Below are positions 22,330-33,484 of a stretch of 64,000 nucleotides of DNA, piece by piece (the first letter of the stretch is position 1; the number at the start of each line of letters is the position of its first letter). The stretch is from Takakia lepidozioides (lineage: Eukaryota > Streptophyta > Takakiopsida > Takakiales > Takakiaceae). The stretch is taken from NCBI GenBank assembly GCA_030704615.1, contig CM060733.1, positions 38,814,001 through 38,878,000 on the forward strand. The letters run 5' to 3'. Below the pieces are notes generated by a model. It saw nothing but the letters and a program-made list of their open reading frames with translations. It searched no databases and was not told where the DNA came from. A program made the position numbers and the translations under genes.

Positions 22330-23048
22330 TGTCGCGCACCTCACTTCGGTAAGCTCCCCCCTCAAGTCATAGTTACTCGCTTGATGCATGCGCCTAACTC
22401 CCAACCTGGCCGCCGGCCCAACTTGGAGCTTCGGCTGCTCACCGGGGCATAACGGTCCCCCCTTTGATCTCCCAAAGAACCCTCCACGATTTGGAACCAG
22501 CGAATTCCCTTGGGGTTGGCAGTCCGGACAGCTCCCCACTCTTGGTCGCTTTCCGGCTCTCGCTCGCTTACTCACTGTTTTTGTCACCAACTGGCTTGCA
22601 CCGTTATCGGGGGTTACTACTCCCTATATATACTTTTTGTTGTACCTGTCCGCGGGTTTCACAAACAACCATGCCATTTTTGGCGAACCACCACGAACAC
22701 CCTCGACTCCCGGTGATGAATCGCGGTGAGTCTTGGCCCCCCTCCACGGCCCCTATGGACCGTGATGAGTCCCAAGACTCCCCACGACTCCCACCACGAG
22801 GTCTCCGCCCCAGGGTGAGTCCTATGCCACCCCCACTAAGTCTCGCTAAGCTACCACCACCCCTTGTTGGAGCCACCCCCACCGCAACCCGGTGTGTGGG
22901 GCTCCACCTAGTGAGCGCCTCCGCCTCCTGAGTGCCTTGGGCACTCAAGGGTGCTTCAGCCCCCCATACCTATCGCGCAACTGCCCCACCACAGGGGCAG
23001 GCCCTCTTGTCTCCCGACCCCCTGCCCTCAAGGCATAGGGCCGCGACA
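22330..23048 (-). repeat. Outer gypsy 5' LTR
   Basis: 719 bp on the minus strand, next to the primer site at its left end and the TCGGG target duplication (23049-23053) at its right end. Confidence 0.94.
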
Positions 23049-23053
23049 TCGGG

Positions 23054-25896
23054 CATCATAGACTTGGACATGTCTCAATCCAAAGTTTGGCATGCATGTC
23101 AGCTAACAATCTGGTTGAAGCATGGATCTTTCAGGAGATCAGGTCTTGAGTGTTTGTGATGGATGTGTGTATGGTAAACACCATCGCAACTCATTTCCAA
23201 AGGATGGAGGTTCTCGAACAAAGAAGGTTCTTGAGCCTGTCTATTCTGATCTATGCGGTCATATGTCGTCTGAATCTCATGAAGGTGCAAAGTATTTCTT
23301 GACCTTCACTGATGAGTTTTCTAAGAAAATATTTCTTTACATGATGTAAAATAAATTTGGAAGTTCTCGATAGGTTCAAAGCATTCAAAGCTTGGTGGAG
23401 AATCAAACTGGAGAATGATCAAAATACTTCGGTGTGATGGCGGTGGTGAGTACATCTCAAGGAATTTTATCAATTCTATAAGGAGAATGGTATTGTGAAA
23501 CAATCAATCACACCATATACGCTAAAGCATAATGGAGTTGCAAAGAGGAAGAATCGAACGTTTGTTGAAAGTGTGAGGTGTATGTTGCACCTCATGAGGC
23601 TTGGACCACGTTTCTGGGTAGAAGTAGTGACGACTGCAACATATCTTTGTAATCGACTTCCTAATAAGGCAATCTCTACAAAGACACCGGAAGAGGTTTG
23701 GAAGGGTGAGAAACATTCAGTTGATCATTTACACGTCTTTGGGTGTGTTGCATTTGCCCATGATCCAAAGGAAGTAAGGAAGAAATTGGATGCAAAAGCA
23801 ATCAAGTGTATCTTCATTGGTTATTGAGAGGAAACCAAGGGTATAAGTTGTATAACCCTGAGAGCAAGTATGTTATCATCAGTCGTGAAATATTCAATGA
23901 GTCCAGGACCTTTCATCAGGAAACAATAGTTCCAAGTTTGGACCATGAAAAAAAGAACTTGGCTCTAACACATAAGATAAAATGGAAAGAAGATTGTTTG
24001 AAAGACAGTTGAGGTTCAAATGGAGGAGGTACAATCTACTATGATTGAAAAACCCTCAAAGGTATCTTCTGCCTATTTCATTGACAGTGATGAACCTCAA
24101 AGTGTGTCAGATGCAATGAGGAGTGAGAACTCTTCACACTAGAAGGAAGCTATGGCATCTGAGTTTAAGTCTCTTCAGGATAATAAGACTTGGAGTCTTG
24201 TTCAACTTCCATCGGAACGGCAGTCTGTTGCTGCAAATGGATTTTCAAGATTAAGTACAATGCAGATGGTTCTGTAACAGGTAACAGCGCGCTTGTGTGT
24301 GTTGCAAAGGGGTTTTCACAATTGAAGTGTTTGATTACAATAAAACCTTCTCCCCTGTTGCCCGGATGGAGTCAATTCGAGTGATTTTATAATTGTTGTT
24401 GTTGAAAATCTTGAGTCGCATCAGATGGATGTGTGTACAGCCTTTCTCAATGAAGATCTTATGGAAGAAATATACATGACAGCCGTAGGATTTGCTGACA
24501 AAAAGAAGGAAATGATGGTGTGTAAGATCCTCAAGTCTTTGTATGGTTTGAAGCAATCCCCTAGGGCATGGAATGCTAAGATTGATGCATATTTCATGGC
24601 TGAAGAGTTTGAGAAGAGCTCTGCTGATTATAATGTTTACTATAAGAAGGCTTATGGAAACTCTTATGTGATCATAACATTGTATGTTGATGATCTGATC
24701 TTGGTCTCTAATTACTTGACTCTGTTGAAACACATACAAAGTGTCAATATCTCAAATGAGATTGAGATAGTGGTTGTGTGATCATAACAAATTGACTTTG
24801 TTGAAAAGATTAAAGTGATATCTCAAAGAGATTTGAGATGGTGGATTTGAAAGAGATCATGTGATCATGTGTTAATGATCAGTCTTTGTTGAAAAGACAA
24901 AGTGATATCTCAAAGAGGTTTGAGATGGTGGATCTGAAAGAGATCCTGTGATCATGTGTTAATGATCAGGCTTTGTTGAAAAAGACAAAGCGATATCTCA
25001 ATGAAGTTTGAGATGGTGGATCTGAAAGAGATCCAATACTGCTTGGGGGTATCGGTAACTCGTGTTCGACAAGACCGAGCGATTTACCTGAACCAGCGTA
25101 AGTATCTTGAAGATATCTTAAGGCGCTTATGGCTGAAAGTATGCCGGTAAATACCCCGTTTGTCCCAAATTGCAAACTCTCAAAGGAGATGAGTCCTAAG
25201 AGTGCTGCAGACTTGGAGACAATGAGAGATATTCCTTATCAGAGTATTGTGGGAAGTCTCATGTATGCAATGGTCTGTACTAGGCCAGATATTGCACAAG
25301 CAGTGGGGGTTGTAAGCCAATATGTGGCTAACCCTGGGCAACTCCATTGGGTTGCAGTAGAGCGGATTTTCCGTTATCTGAGAGGCACACTGGACTATGG
25401 TTTGTGCTTGAGAAAGAACAATGATAATGTTCAGTTGGATCAAGTGGGTTCATATGGTATCTCAGATAGTGCTTGCAAAAGCACAGAGCTATACGGCTAT
25501 TGTGATGCAGATTGGGCTGGTAATGTTGATGACCGCCACTCTACATCTAGCTATGTTTTTATGCTAGCAAATGGAGCTGTAAGCTGGAGCAGCAAAAAGA
25601 AATCTACAATTGTTATGTCCTCGACTGAGGCAGGATATATGGCTGCATCTCAAGCTACAAGGCAAGCATTATGGTTATCATCATTTCTATCTAGTATTGG
25701 TCGTCCACAGAGGGATATCATGGTCATATATGATGACAACCAAGGGTGTATTGCTCTCTCAAAGAATCCAATGTTTCATGCTCTCACAAAGCATATTGAG
25801 ATTCATCATCATTTGGTACGAGAGAAGACTGAAGCTGGAGTTGTCAAGTTTGTATATTGCAACACCAACAACATGGTTGCAGACATACTAGCTTAG
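23054..25896 (+). pseudogene. Copia pol: integrase, RT, RNase H (broken)
   Basis: Begins with the GAG_pre-integrase motif HHRLGHVS and the zinc-binding CDGCVYGKH. The integrase core follows (EPVYSDLCGHM, TFTDEFSKK; about 23,230-23,560), then FWVEVVTTATYLCNRLPNKA and VFGCVAFAHDPKEVRKKLD near 23,600-23,790. Reverse transcriptase covers about 24,150-24,720, with MDVCTAFLNEDLMEEIYM, SLYGLKQSPRAWNAKID and the active site YVDDLILVSN near 24,680. A triplicated segment interrupts RT at 24,778-25,034. RNase H is open from 25,129 to 25,896, including GYCDADWAGNVDDRHST and SSTEAGYMAAS. Stops and frameshifts elsewhere make it inactive. Confidence 0.93.
24778..25034 (+). repeat. Three tandem units (83-87 bp) inside copia RT
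   Basis: Units begin GTGATCATRWGTTAAYGATC-like at 24778, 24861 and 24948. Each ends with GAGATGGTGGATCTGAAAGA. The native element should have this stretch (encoding FEMVDLKEI) once. Unit 3 continues into the normal QYCLGVS coding sequence. Confidence 0.88.
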
Positions 25897-25972
25897 TGCT
25901 GAAAAGCTTGAACGCTTTCGAGGTTTAATGGGAGTAGTTAAGTGCTTAACTTGGTAACTCGTTGAGTAGGGG

Positions 25973-26341
25973 TGTTGGAAATCAACTCCTGACCAAGTTA
26001 CTACTACCTAGAGTTACTGTGATGACAAGTCAGGCTTCCATAATAGGAGTGCTGACAAGTCACAGTTAACAATAGAGATAAGCCTTAGTTAGCTAAAAGA
26101 TAGCTAAAGTTAGCTTCAGTTATTAGTAACTCAAGTCATTGTACCAGAATAGCAAGTGGAGATAACTTAAGTAAAAGCATGGAGTTATACTATAGTTATC
26201 TCAGCTATTTTTTTATTAGACTTTGAGTATAAATAGGGAGAGCTCGGAGGGTGGACATAGCTTGTTGTGGTCCTATGGTTGGGTGGAGAGTTCTCAGTAA
26301 TCAGTTCATCTTTTATCTCTATTCTCTGTCGAATTCCAACA
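25973..26341 (+). repeat. Copia 3' LTR
   Basis: 369 bp, preceded by a short purine tract (GAGTAGGGG). TATA box TATAAATA is at 26228-26235. The AAGCA target duplication follows at 26342-26346. Confidence 0.97.
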
Positions 26342-26346
26342 AAGCA

Positions 26347-26861
26347 AGGCCCATTGAGGCATGGTGGGGGGGCTTGTGTTTTGTTTTGGGTTTGGGTGAT
26401 TTATTTTGGACTGGTAGGACCTGCCCCACCATCGCAAGCAGCCCGGGAGAGCCCCGGGTGTTGCGCTTGAGAGCTAGGAACTCAAAAATCCACACGCGGG
26501 AGCCAGCCGTGGGCTGGCGCACGGGGGGCCAGCGCTGACTTCTATCGTACTAGAGAGCAAGTATAAGGGTTGCGTGGCCCAGGGACACAAGGTGCACAAG
26601 CGTGCGTAAAGGGCGGGGTTAATACCCGCTGGATAAAGCGTTGGCCCGTGGACCGGTGGTCGCCGCATTAACCAGCGCAACCGCGCAGTGACCAAAGGGC
26701 CGCATCACGGACCGCACCACGCGGAACCACGCTCCGCCATGTGGTAGGGGTGGTTTACCTGCGGGTTTGATGTACAAGGTGTATACATCAAAGTTTGCTA
26801 AATGTGTGTTGACAATGTTTGTTAAGAACACACTCATGTGCTAATTAATTATATAAGCGAC
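26347..26861. other. GC-richer intergenic DNA, nothing recognised
   Basis: Resumes the host sequence after the copia element. No coding motif, RNA gene or terminal repeat was identified. Confidence 0.5.
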
Positions 26862-27050
26862 AACCAGCATGTAGCCCAGTGGTAATGGGCACATACCACG
26901 TTGGATGTGGTTGTGGGTTCAAACCACGGTCTGGTGTGTCATGAAGGTGTCCTTCTTTCAGCTGGAAGGCAGTAGCCCTTGTGGTGAAGTGAGACCAGTT
27001 ACGCTCCCTTCGGGAGGTATCATTATATATATATATATATATATATAAGC
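26862..27050 (+). mobile_element. tRNA-derived SINE-like element
   Basis: An RNA polymerase III type 2 promoter is visible. Box A is TAGCCCAGTGG at 26872-26882 and box B is GGTTCAAACC at 26916-26925, spaced as in tRNA genes. The body after box B is not tRNA-like, and it ends near a TA dinucleotide tail (27021-27048). The A box matches the SINE at 44.8 kb. Exact ends and target duplications could not be fixed. Confidence 0.6.
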
Positions 27051-28200
27051 AAAATCAAGATAACGTTTTATTGGGCATTACCAAGTGGTCACTCTATACA
27101 GGATGGCCGACCCATCTGGAAATGAAGGCAAAAATAAGTGGATCCATGAGCCCATGTATTGCTGAAAACTAGAATCAGAGCTTGTTCTGGACGACTATGC
27201 AGCATCAGCAAATGCTTCAGAACCTGTAGGAACAAAAACTAAAGTCACAAGCTGGACCCCAGAGAGAGATAAAGAGAAAAACCAGTAGATCCACAATAGC
27301 ACAAAGAGGAAACAAGAATCCCAACCCTTCGCGCAACAATTGAGCATCGCACCACGGCTCGCTACAAATCCTTCCGATGACAGTGCCCTCATAGCCAAAG
27401 GAGGAGCAGTAAATATATCTTCCTCTCATTATTCACATAAGTTATCCCTTAGTTGCGTGTAAATTCATTGATATTAATTGAACCAACATGACGGACCAAA
27501 AGCTCCGCTTTTGGGATGTTGGACGGTGCCTGGAATAAGAGGAAAAGACCTCACTTTCTTGAAGGGGATTTCAGGAGAGTTTTTCGGCTTGTTTGAGATT
27601 GGCAGCTCAAGTAGTTACCCCCAACCTTGAACTCCAACACGCACAAACCAATGTTAGAGTGTGAGGGAATCAAGCCGCATCAATCAATAACAGCATCCTT
27701 ACAATCACTATATGAACTTTCATGCAACCACCATGGGATTGGATCTTGGTGGGTTAAGGCTAGCTTTTAACAATATTCATGCAAGTTCGTCAAGGGCTCC
27801 ATGAGAAACAAGCAAACATGTCCAAATTTAAGATGTTGAACAAACTTGTGCACATGGCTGCCCCTCTCATCAAGCTCATTAAAATTCGTATTCACTTCCA
27901 TCTTCAAGCTTTGGAGAAGCTCCACCACCCAAACCCAAAATTAGGACAGCACTCTGATTTCCATCCACTATCACCAGAATCAGTCAAAAATCACCCCTTC
28001 AGTCAAGTGCAATTATGGGCTGACCTCCCACTTAAGCCAGGTAGACCCCACTATCATTTCTTGTGGATTATGCCACATGAAATGCACTCAACAGTACATC
28101 ATGGTCAATACTCTCGGGAAATGGTGGATGGTCTGAGTAGCTACGTCACAGATCAATGAATGAAGCAAGACACTCGTATCTTCCAAGAAGACATCCTTAC
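27051..28200. other. Intergenic DNA, nothing recognised
   Basis: A 126-codon frame at 27779-28159 (+) has no family signature. No RNA structure or repeat was identified. Confidence 0.45.
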
Positions 28201-28201
28201 A

Positions 28202-29009
28202 CCGGTAATCACCACAAGAACAAATCTCATCTTCGAAGTGGTGAAAGCGGTTAGCGTCCTGTACAACAATTGCTCGGCCAACAATATTTGAGATGAATTT
28301 GGTGGAAGTGTGGTAGTCACCACACACTCGAAGATTCTTGATGAGACGGAGAGGCATCCTAGGGGTCATGCTGAGCAGCCCAAAACCACTGGCTAGCTTC
28401 TCACTATGGTGGCAAAGAGAAAATTCTTTTTTATCCTCCCCACATCATGCAATACAAAGCGCATGTCAGGCACATACTCCGTCTCCTTCATCTGCCCAGA
28501 CAATCTTCTCAGCTCAGCATGGATTTCCTTAATTTTGGGATGCAACTTGCCATCTACAATGACGGTGTGCACCCTGTTGCAAACCTCAATGCAGCAGCAA
28601 CCTGGCTCCTTTTCAACCCCTCTGACCTTCATCATTCTTCTCACCTTTGTAGTATCATCCCACTTACCAGCTGCAGCATAGATGTTTGATAACAACACAT
28701 AAGTCGCGGCATCCTGTTCATCCCTCTTGACAATAGATGTTGCCGCACGTTCAGTCATCTCCACATTTTCATGGATTCTGCAGGCACCAAGCAAGGCCTT
28801 CCACACCACAACATCTGGATTGATTGACATTCTATTAATCACGTCCACTGCCTCATCCAGTTGTCCCGCACGTCCAAGAAGGTCCACCATGCAGCCAAAG
28901 TGCTTTACTGAGTGACACCATGATCTTGACTCAGGGAATCGAAGTAGCATCTTCTTTCATTCAGTAGGGCAGTGTGGCTGCATGCAGAGAGAACACATAT
29001 AAAGGTGAT
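28202..29009 (-). pseudogene. DYW-class pentatricopeptide repeat (PPR) protein, 3' remnant
   Basis: C-terminal part of a PLS-E-DYW PPR protein, a family that edits organelle transcripts (C to U deaminase). Reading leftward: ITFICVLSACSHTALLNE (PPR motif), a frameshift near 28,930, then CMVDLLGRAGQLDEA and VVWKALLGACRIHENVE. YVLLSNIYAAAGKWDD and the E/E+ block VRGVEKEPGCC follow. The DYW domain starts at [12 protein letters not shown], is frameshifted near 28,390, and resumes at [21 protein letters not shown] to [18 protein letters not shown]. The terminal Trp of DYW is Arg (CGG) and no stop follows. The HSEKLA deaminase segment is destroyed and the N-terminal repeats are absent. It is a non-functional relic. 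Confidence 0.9.
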
Positions 29010-29814
29010 GTAAGGGGAAAACAGTGATGAGAAACCACTTGGATTTTGCAAGTAGAGTATACAATGTGCGGGAAATGAGACAACAAGCAAAGAGGCGAGA
29101 CGAACATGATGAACATAAGAAGGGAATGAATGAAAGTGAAGAAGGATAAATGCGGATGAACGAAGCGAAAGATAATGTCTTGGTTCACTTCGTGGATCAG
29201 GATGGAGTATGAATAGTCAGCATGGGGATGATTCATTCATCAAGTAAGATGTTGCTTGAGCACCATGCCACGATAGATGAAGACACTGGATGAACCACGC
29301 ACGGACGGAATGGATGAAACCCTATTTTAAGTAATTCTGGACTTTTGGCTTAAATCCGGACCAAACTTAATATATAACATAATTAGAATTAATTCAGGTA
29401 ATAATAATAATATCGTGGAATATTGAGTCATTTAACTTGTGAGGTTGCACAATCCCATTCATGTATCGAATGGTAAGTCGAATGACGTACTTTGCATCAT
29501 AAAATTATTAAGATAAGATCAATTGTTAATAAATTGATAGATGTATGACATAAACAGATGATTCAAGAAGATATTATACAAATGAAAAGTAAACATCCAT
29601 ACCATGCTTACAGTATAGTAGTACCATAAACCGATGTATTGCAAGTTTTCAATTGATGGATTAAAACGTTGAATGGAATAAGGTTGGATTTCAATGAAAC
29701 ATGTGAATTATGTTTCAAAATATTTAGGGATTATTCCGAAAGGTTCATATGACAACCAAATATTGTGGAAGAGTGTCATGTAGATTCAGCTATAAAGTCA
29801 TTGAACCAAGCTGG
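29010..29814. other. AT-rich intergenic DNA
   Basis: No gene or repeat identified on either strand; the sequence grades into the satellite on its right. Confidence 0.5.
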
Positions 29815-30700
29815 AATTAGGTTTTAGGTTATAGAGTTTGCTAGGGTACATTAAAACATAGTACTTGGTATGAATGGAAAAGAAAATATAGGAAAGTGTA
29901 CAGATGACTTGGCACCTATGAAAATTTGTTAATGATCCCAACCACAGATTGTATCCAAATTTCTATAAGGAATGTGAATCAAACAGTGGAGTTTGGTTTA
30001 GGGTTTAGGGTCTTAGAAAACTGGAGTTAGAGTCTTTACCCATACGTAGAACAATTCATGAAATATTATCCCCACCACTTCGACCGTACCCAAAATTGGA
30101 AATAATAAATAAATAAGCATCAAACATTGAAATTAGGTTTTAGGGTATATAGTTTGTGAGGGTACTAACCATAATACTCGGTATGAATGGAAAAGAAAAT
30201 AGTGGGAAGGGTACAGATGACTTGTCACCTATGATTTAGGGTTTAGGGAATAAAATTTCCCAACCACAGATTGTATCTAATCTATGAAGAATGCGCATCA
30301 AACAATGGAGTTACGTTTAAGGGCTTAGGGTTTAAGGTTTAGAGAACTATAAATGGACAAACAATTATGGAATGTGAATCTTTACGTGGAGGTTGTACAA
30401 CAATTCAGGAAATATCCCCTCCACTTCGACCGCACCCAAAACTAGAATCAATAAATTAAATAGGCATCAGACATTGGAATTAGGTTTTAGGGTACGGAGT
30501 TGAGTAGTGTAGTAAACATACTATTGGGTATGAATGGACAAAAAAATGTGGGAAAGTGTACAAGTGATTTATCACCTAAGAAATTAGACTTGAATGAAAT
30601 ATCCCAAGGGCCATTCTATTATGCCCAACCTTGTAACCCTTGAAGAATGCGCATCAAACATTCGAATTAGGTTTAGGGTATATGGTTTAAGGTGAGGACA
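29815..30700. repeat. Diverged tandem repeat (about 320-345 bp) with TTTAGGG motifs
   Basis: Three units begin near 29,815, 30,135 and 30,478 with ATTAGGTTTTAGGGTAYRKAGTT-like sequence. Shared blocks are GGTATGAATGGAMAARAAAAT, a GTGTACARRTGAYTT block, CCCAACCACAGATTGTATC and GAATGYGMATCAAACA. The plant telomere heptamer TTTAGGG appears once or twice in tandem at several places (for example 30,000-30,012 and 30,236-30,249). It is an interstitial satellite-like array; copies are well diverged, hence old. Confidence 0.82.
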
Positions 30701-31396
30701 ATGTAAGGACTGAAGGCCCCAGAAGTATTGTCTTTAGAAGGTCCTAATAAGATAAACAGACCCAAGATAAATTGACCTGAGATTACACGGAATAACGGGT
30801 GGCAAAGCGAGGTTCAGGACTGATTAGTGACGAAGAAAATTGAGAAGAATCTTAAGATAGTCCGAAAAGGCAGTAAAGGAAATGTAACTCTATACTTGAA
30901 GCCAGACTTACAGAAAGCTACTAACGAGTAATGGGAGAAGATTCACAAGATTCACAAGCAGTAAACCGCGAGAAAGCTTGTCAATTGAAGCAACAACTTT
31001 CACAAATTGCCACTCGGTTTATACTCAAGATATTTTTTAAACCAATCATATTGAGCCCAACAATACGACCATGTGGACCGAGAATGAAGGAGATGGGTGA
31101 ATCTGTTGAGGAGAAGACACTTTGGTGAGAACCAGAGAACCAAAAGAAATGGGTGTAATGTGAGGGAGGAACTGCAAATAAAAGGAAGCAGTGACATCAG
31201 GAAAACTAGGAACTTCGGATGATCACTCGAGGTTCTTGAAACGTTACAGAGATGAGGTCCGGAAAAAAACTGGTGGCTGGCAAAGAAGATAGATTAATAT
31301 TTGAACACGTGAAAGAAACAAATGGAGAGTGGAGGTAAAACATTAGTTTTATTCTTGAAAACATGCCGAGGAGTGACCCTCCACAATATGTCTTTG
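30701..31396. other. Intergenic DNA, nothing recognised
   Basis: Between the satellite and the end of the DUF7869-like relic. No supported feature. Confidence 0.5.
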
Positions 31397-33340
31397 TCAA
31401 CCTTGTTCGCCGCCCGAGGTTGCATTGTCTTCATTGTTTGACTGTTGATTGGCCTCATCCAAATTTGCTCGTGCTTTCTCCGCCTCCACCGTGGTAATTT
31501 TCTTAGAGCTATTACGTGTCGTATTTTTTCTGGCGGGCATTGTCTAAACGACAGAGTTAATGTGAATCCACTGAGGGGGATCATCTGGATTGAATTCCCA
31601 AACTTTGGACCAACAATCTCTGTACTTGTCCAAATCAGAAGGGCTACCTCCTTTCTTGGATCTCTATCATTGGACGTGAACCTTCTTAAAATTCCTGGAT
31701 GCTCTGTCGCGGACCACATCCGATATTGCCATCCCCATCCAAACTGGAAACGTCATAGTATCTACTGGTCGAACCAAGACGAAGAATCCGTTCTCAATGT
31801 CCTTGAACGGATTTAGAGGCTGCTTCGGTCTATCACACCGGGGGCCACAATACGGCTCCATGACTTCATCTTCTTCCGACAGATCATCCTCTGCAGGTGT
31901 ATGGATTCCGGCTCTGTGGTGGTTGATAACCCACTTGGTTGAGGGCCAAAAACCCTCTTTAAGCGCGATTGAATGTTGTGATTCTCCAGGAATGAGAAGA
32001 TCAAGTTATGTAAGGATTGCTTCCCAATATTGATCTTACTGTATCATGATGTCACGATAATGATCGTCAAACAACATCCCCTTCTTCCAGAACTCCCTGT
32101 ATTTTTTTAATTCCAGTTTTGATAAAAGACTGTTTATCGGATGAGTCATCTCCCACACCCCAAATTGGTGTTTTTTTTACAGCCCTGGGTTGTACTGCTA
32201 CATGTAACTTTGGAGATCCATTGGGATTCGACTTCCACATCTTCACCGAACCTTTTTTGGGGAGCCACTCAGAATTAGTAGCAAACTTCTTAAACTTCAT
32301 GATAGGCCAACCAGCTTCATCTACATAGAATCGAAATACATTCATTTATGTTTGCCCAACTAAAGCTTATTTTCCATTGAGAATGCAACCGTCCACATAC
32401 GCCTTGAAATCTGGCATCTCTTGAATGATTTGAGGAATAAATTGCAGATCTTGAGAGATCATAAAAAACCTCATAAGATCGGAGAGAACGTAGGTGCTGT
32501 TTTGCTTCAGCTTCTTCGATAAATAACTGAAGAATCCGTCGATGTCCTCATGGGTATGGCCAACCATGAGAAATCCCATCTGAATCTCATCAAACACTCA
32601 TCTTGCAGTTAGGAGCGACAGAAAAGGCACATCCACTTGTTTTTGTTTTCCTTCACGCAGTTGTCTAACTGCAGGTAGAGTCTTCGCGGAAGTGGGACCT
32701 TTCCTTTTTTCTTCTCCTTATCGCCGAAAGGTTTTAGGACGTTGAGACACCTCGATTTATCTTTCATGAGAGATTCGAAAAAAGAATTCTGAAGTGGGTG
32801 GTCAAAGATGTTACGACTTTCGCGGCAAGAGGGCTTCTCTAGTTGGCGGAGACATCTTGCTAGAGAGCCAATCGTGAAGTTCGGTTTTCCCGGCCAGAAG
32901 TCCAAAGAGTACTGTTCGTAGGCTCCGTCCCCGTGGCCGTGGGTGACCATGCCGGTTAGCGAGATTGGAAGCTGACCTAAGCCGGAGACCATCTTGTTCG
33001 TCGTTTGCAACCTTGGAAAAGCCGTTTTTCGATGATCCATCTTGTCATGAATGATGCAGAGAAACTCGGACGGCATCATAGCTGACTCATTCTTCCAGCT
33101 GTGATAGAGTCTCCTGCAAGACTCCTGAAACCTGAGGTGTTTATCAAGTGCTTTCTTGTGCGAGGCCTGCTCATCGCTACGTTTGACCGACTTCTTGATT
33201 AGGTCTTTGAGCATCTCACAGTCTGTGCATTTGACAAACATGCTACCACTTTTTCTAACCTTAACATTGGGAAAAATCCGTTGTCTGATTCTGCTGACGG
33301 CTGCCTGGGAGATAGGCTTCAACCCATATATTTTATTCGC

Positions 33341-33484
33341 CTGCAAGATAGACAGGGGGAAATGAACCTCGCGCGATCGCCCGAGTTTTAATAGTAAGAG
33401 GTCTGATACGTTGCGTGGAAGCAAAACAGAGAAGGTCCCAACAAATATAGAATTCGGAAAGTGGTAAAAAAAAGAAGAACTGAC
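33341..33484 (-). other. Probable intron within the DUF7869-like relic
   Basis: Donor GTCAGT at 33,484 and acceptor TATCTTGCAG at 33,341 delimit 144 bp with a strong pyrimidine tract. The length is a multiple of three without stops, so the frame reads through. The translated insert is hydrophobic and unlike the surrounding protein, which supports splicing. Confidence 0.6.
33364..33380 (-). promoter_or_regulatory. GCGATCGCGCGAGGTTC motif, copy 1
   Basis: A 17-bp GC-rich motif containing the palindrome GCGATCGC, within the probable 144-bp intron, 23 bases upstream of its acceptor. Confidence 0.7.

Larger units (their letters stand above)
9618..23048 (-). mobile_element. Ty3/gypsy chromovirus-type element (outer), minus strand, interrupted
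   Basis: Flanked by the target duplication TCGGG (9613-9617 and 23049-23053). It reads right to left. The 5' LTR is 22330-23048, then primer site, gag and protease (about 22290-20696). An insertion of a sister element follows (13737-20690), then RT, RNase H and integrase (13731-11229). Next come an abnormal inverted segment (10988-11228), the 3' non-coding region (about 10975-10343) and the 3' LTR (10342-9618). The chromodomain and the C-terminus of integrase are missing at the 11,228 junction. Many frameshifts and stops are present, so it is dead. It inserted into the copia element. Confidence 0.93.
8149..26341 (+). mobile_element. Ty1/copia LTR retrotransposon, split by nested gypsy elements
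   Basis: Bounded by two 369-bp LTRs (8149-8517 and 25973-26341) that begin TGTTGGAA and end TTCCAACA. A 5-bp target duplication AAGCA flanks it at 8144-8148 and 26342-26346. Domain order gag, protease, integrase, reverse transcriptase, RNase H marks Ty1/copia. The two LTRs differ at about 10 of 369 positions, eight of them transitions, so the insertion is not recent. The reading frame is broken by stops and a large gag deletion. A 13.4-kb gypsy block (9618-23048) interrupts it between protease and integrase. Removing that block and one copy of its target duplication joins the copia frame without a shift. Confidence 0.96.

Noticed and set aside
22464-22948. Overlapping open frames on both strands
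   Set aside because: They lie entirely within an LTR. Similar frames appear in the other three LTRs only because the LTR is GC-rich.
24778-25034. CRISPR-like array
   Set aside because: Units are head-to-tail copies without unique spacers and lie inside a eukaryotic retrotransposon gene.
26872-26925. A true tRNA gene
   Set aside because: Boxes A and B are present, but I could not pair an acceptor stem or anticodon arm, so a tRNA-derived SINE is preferred.
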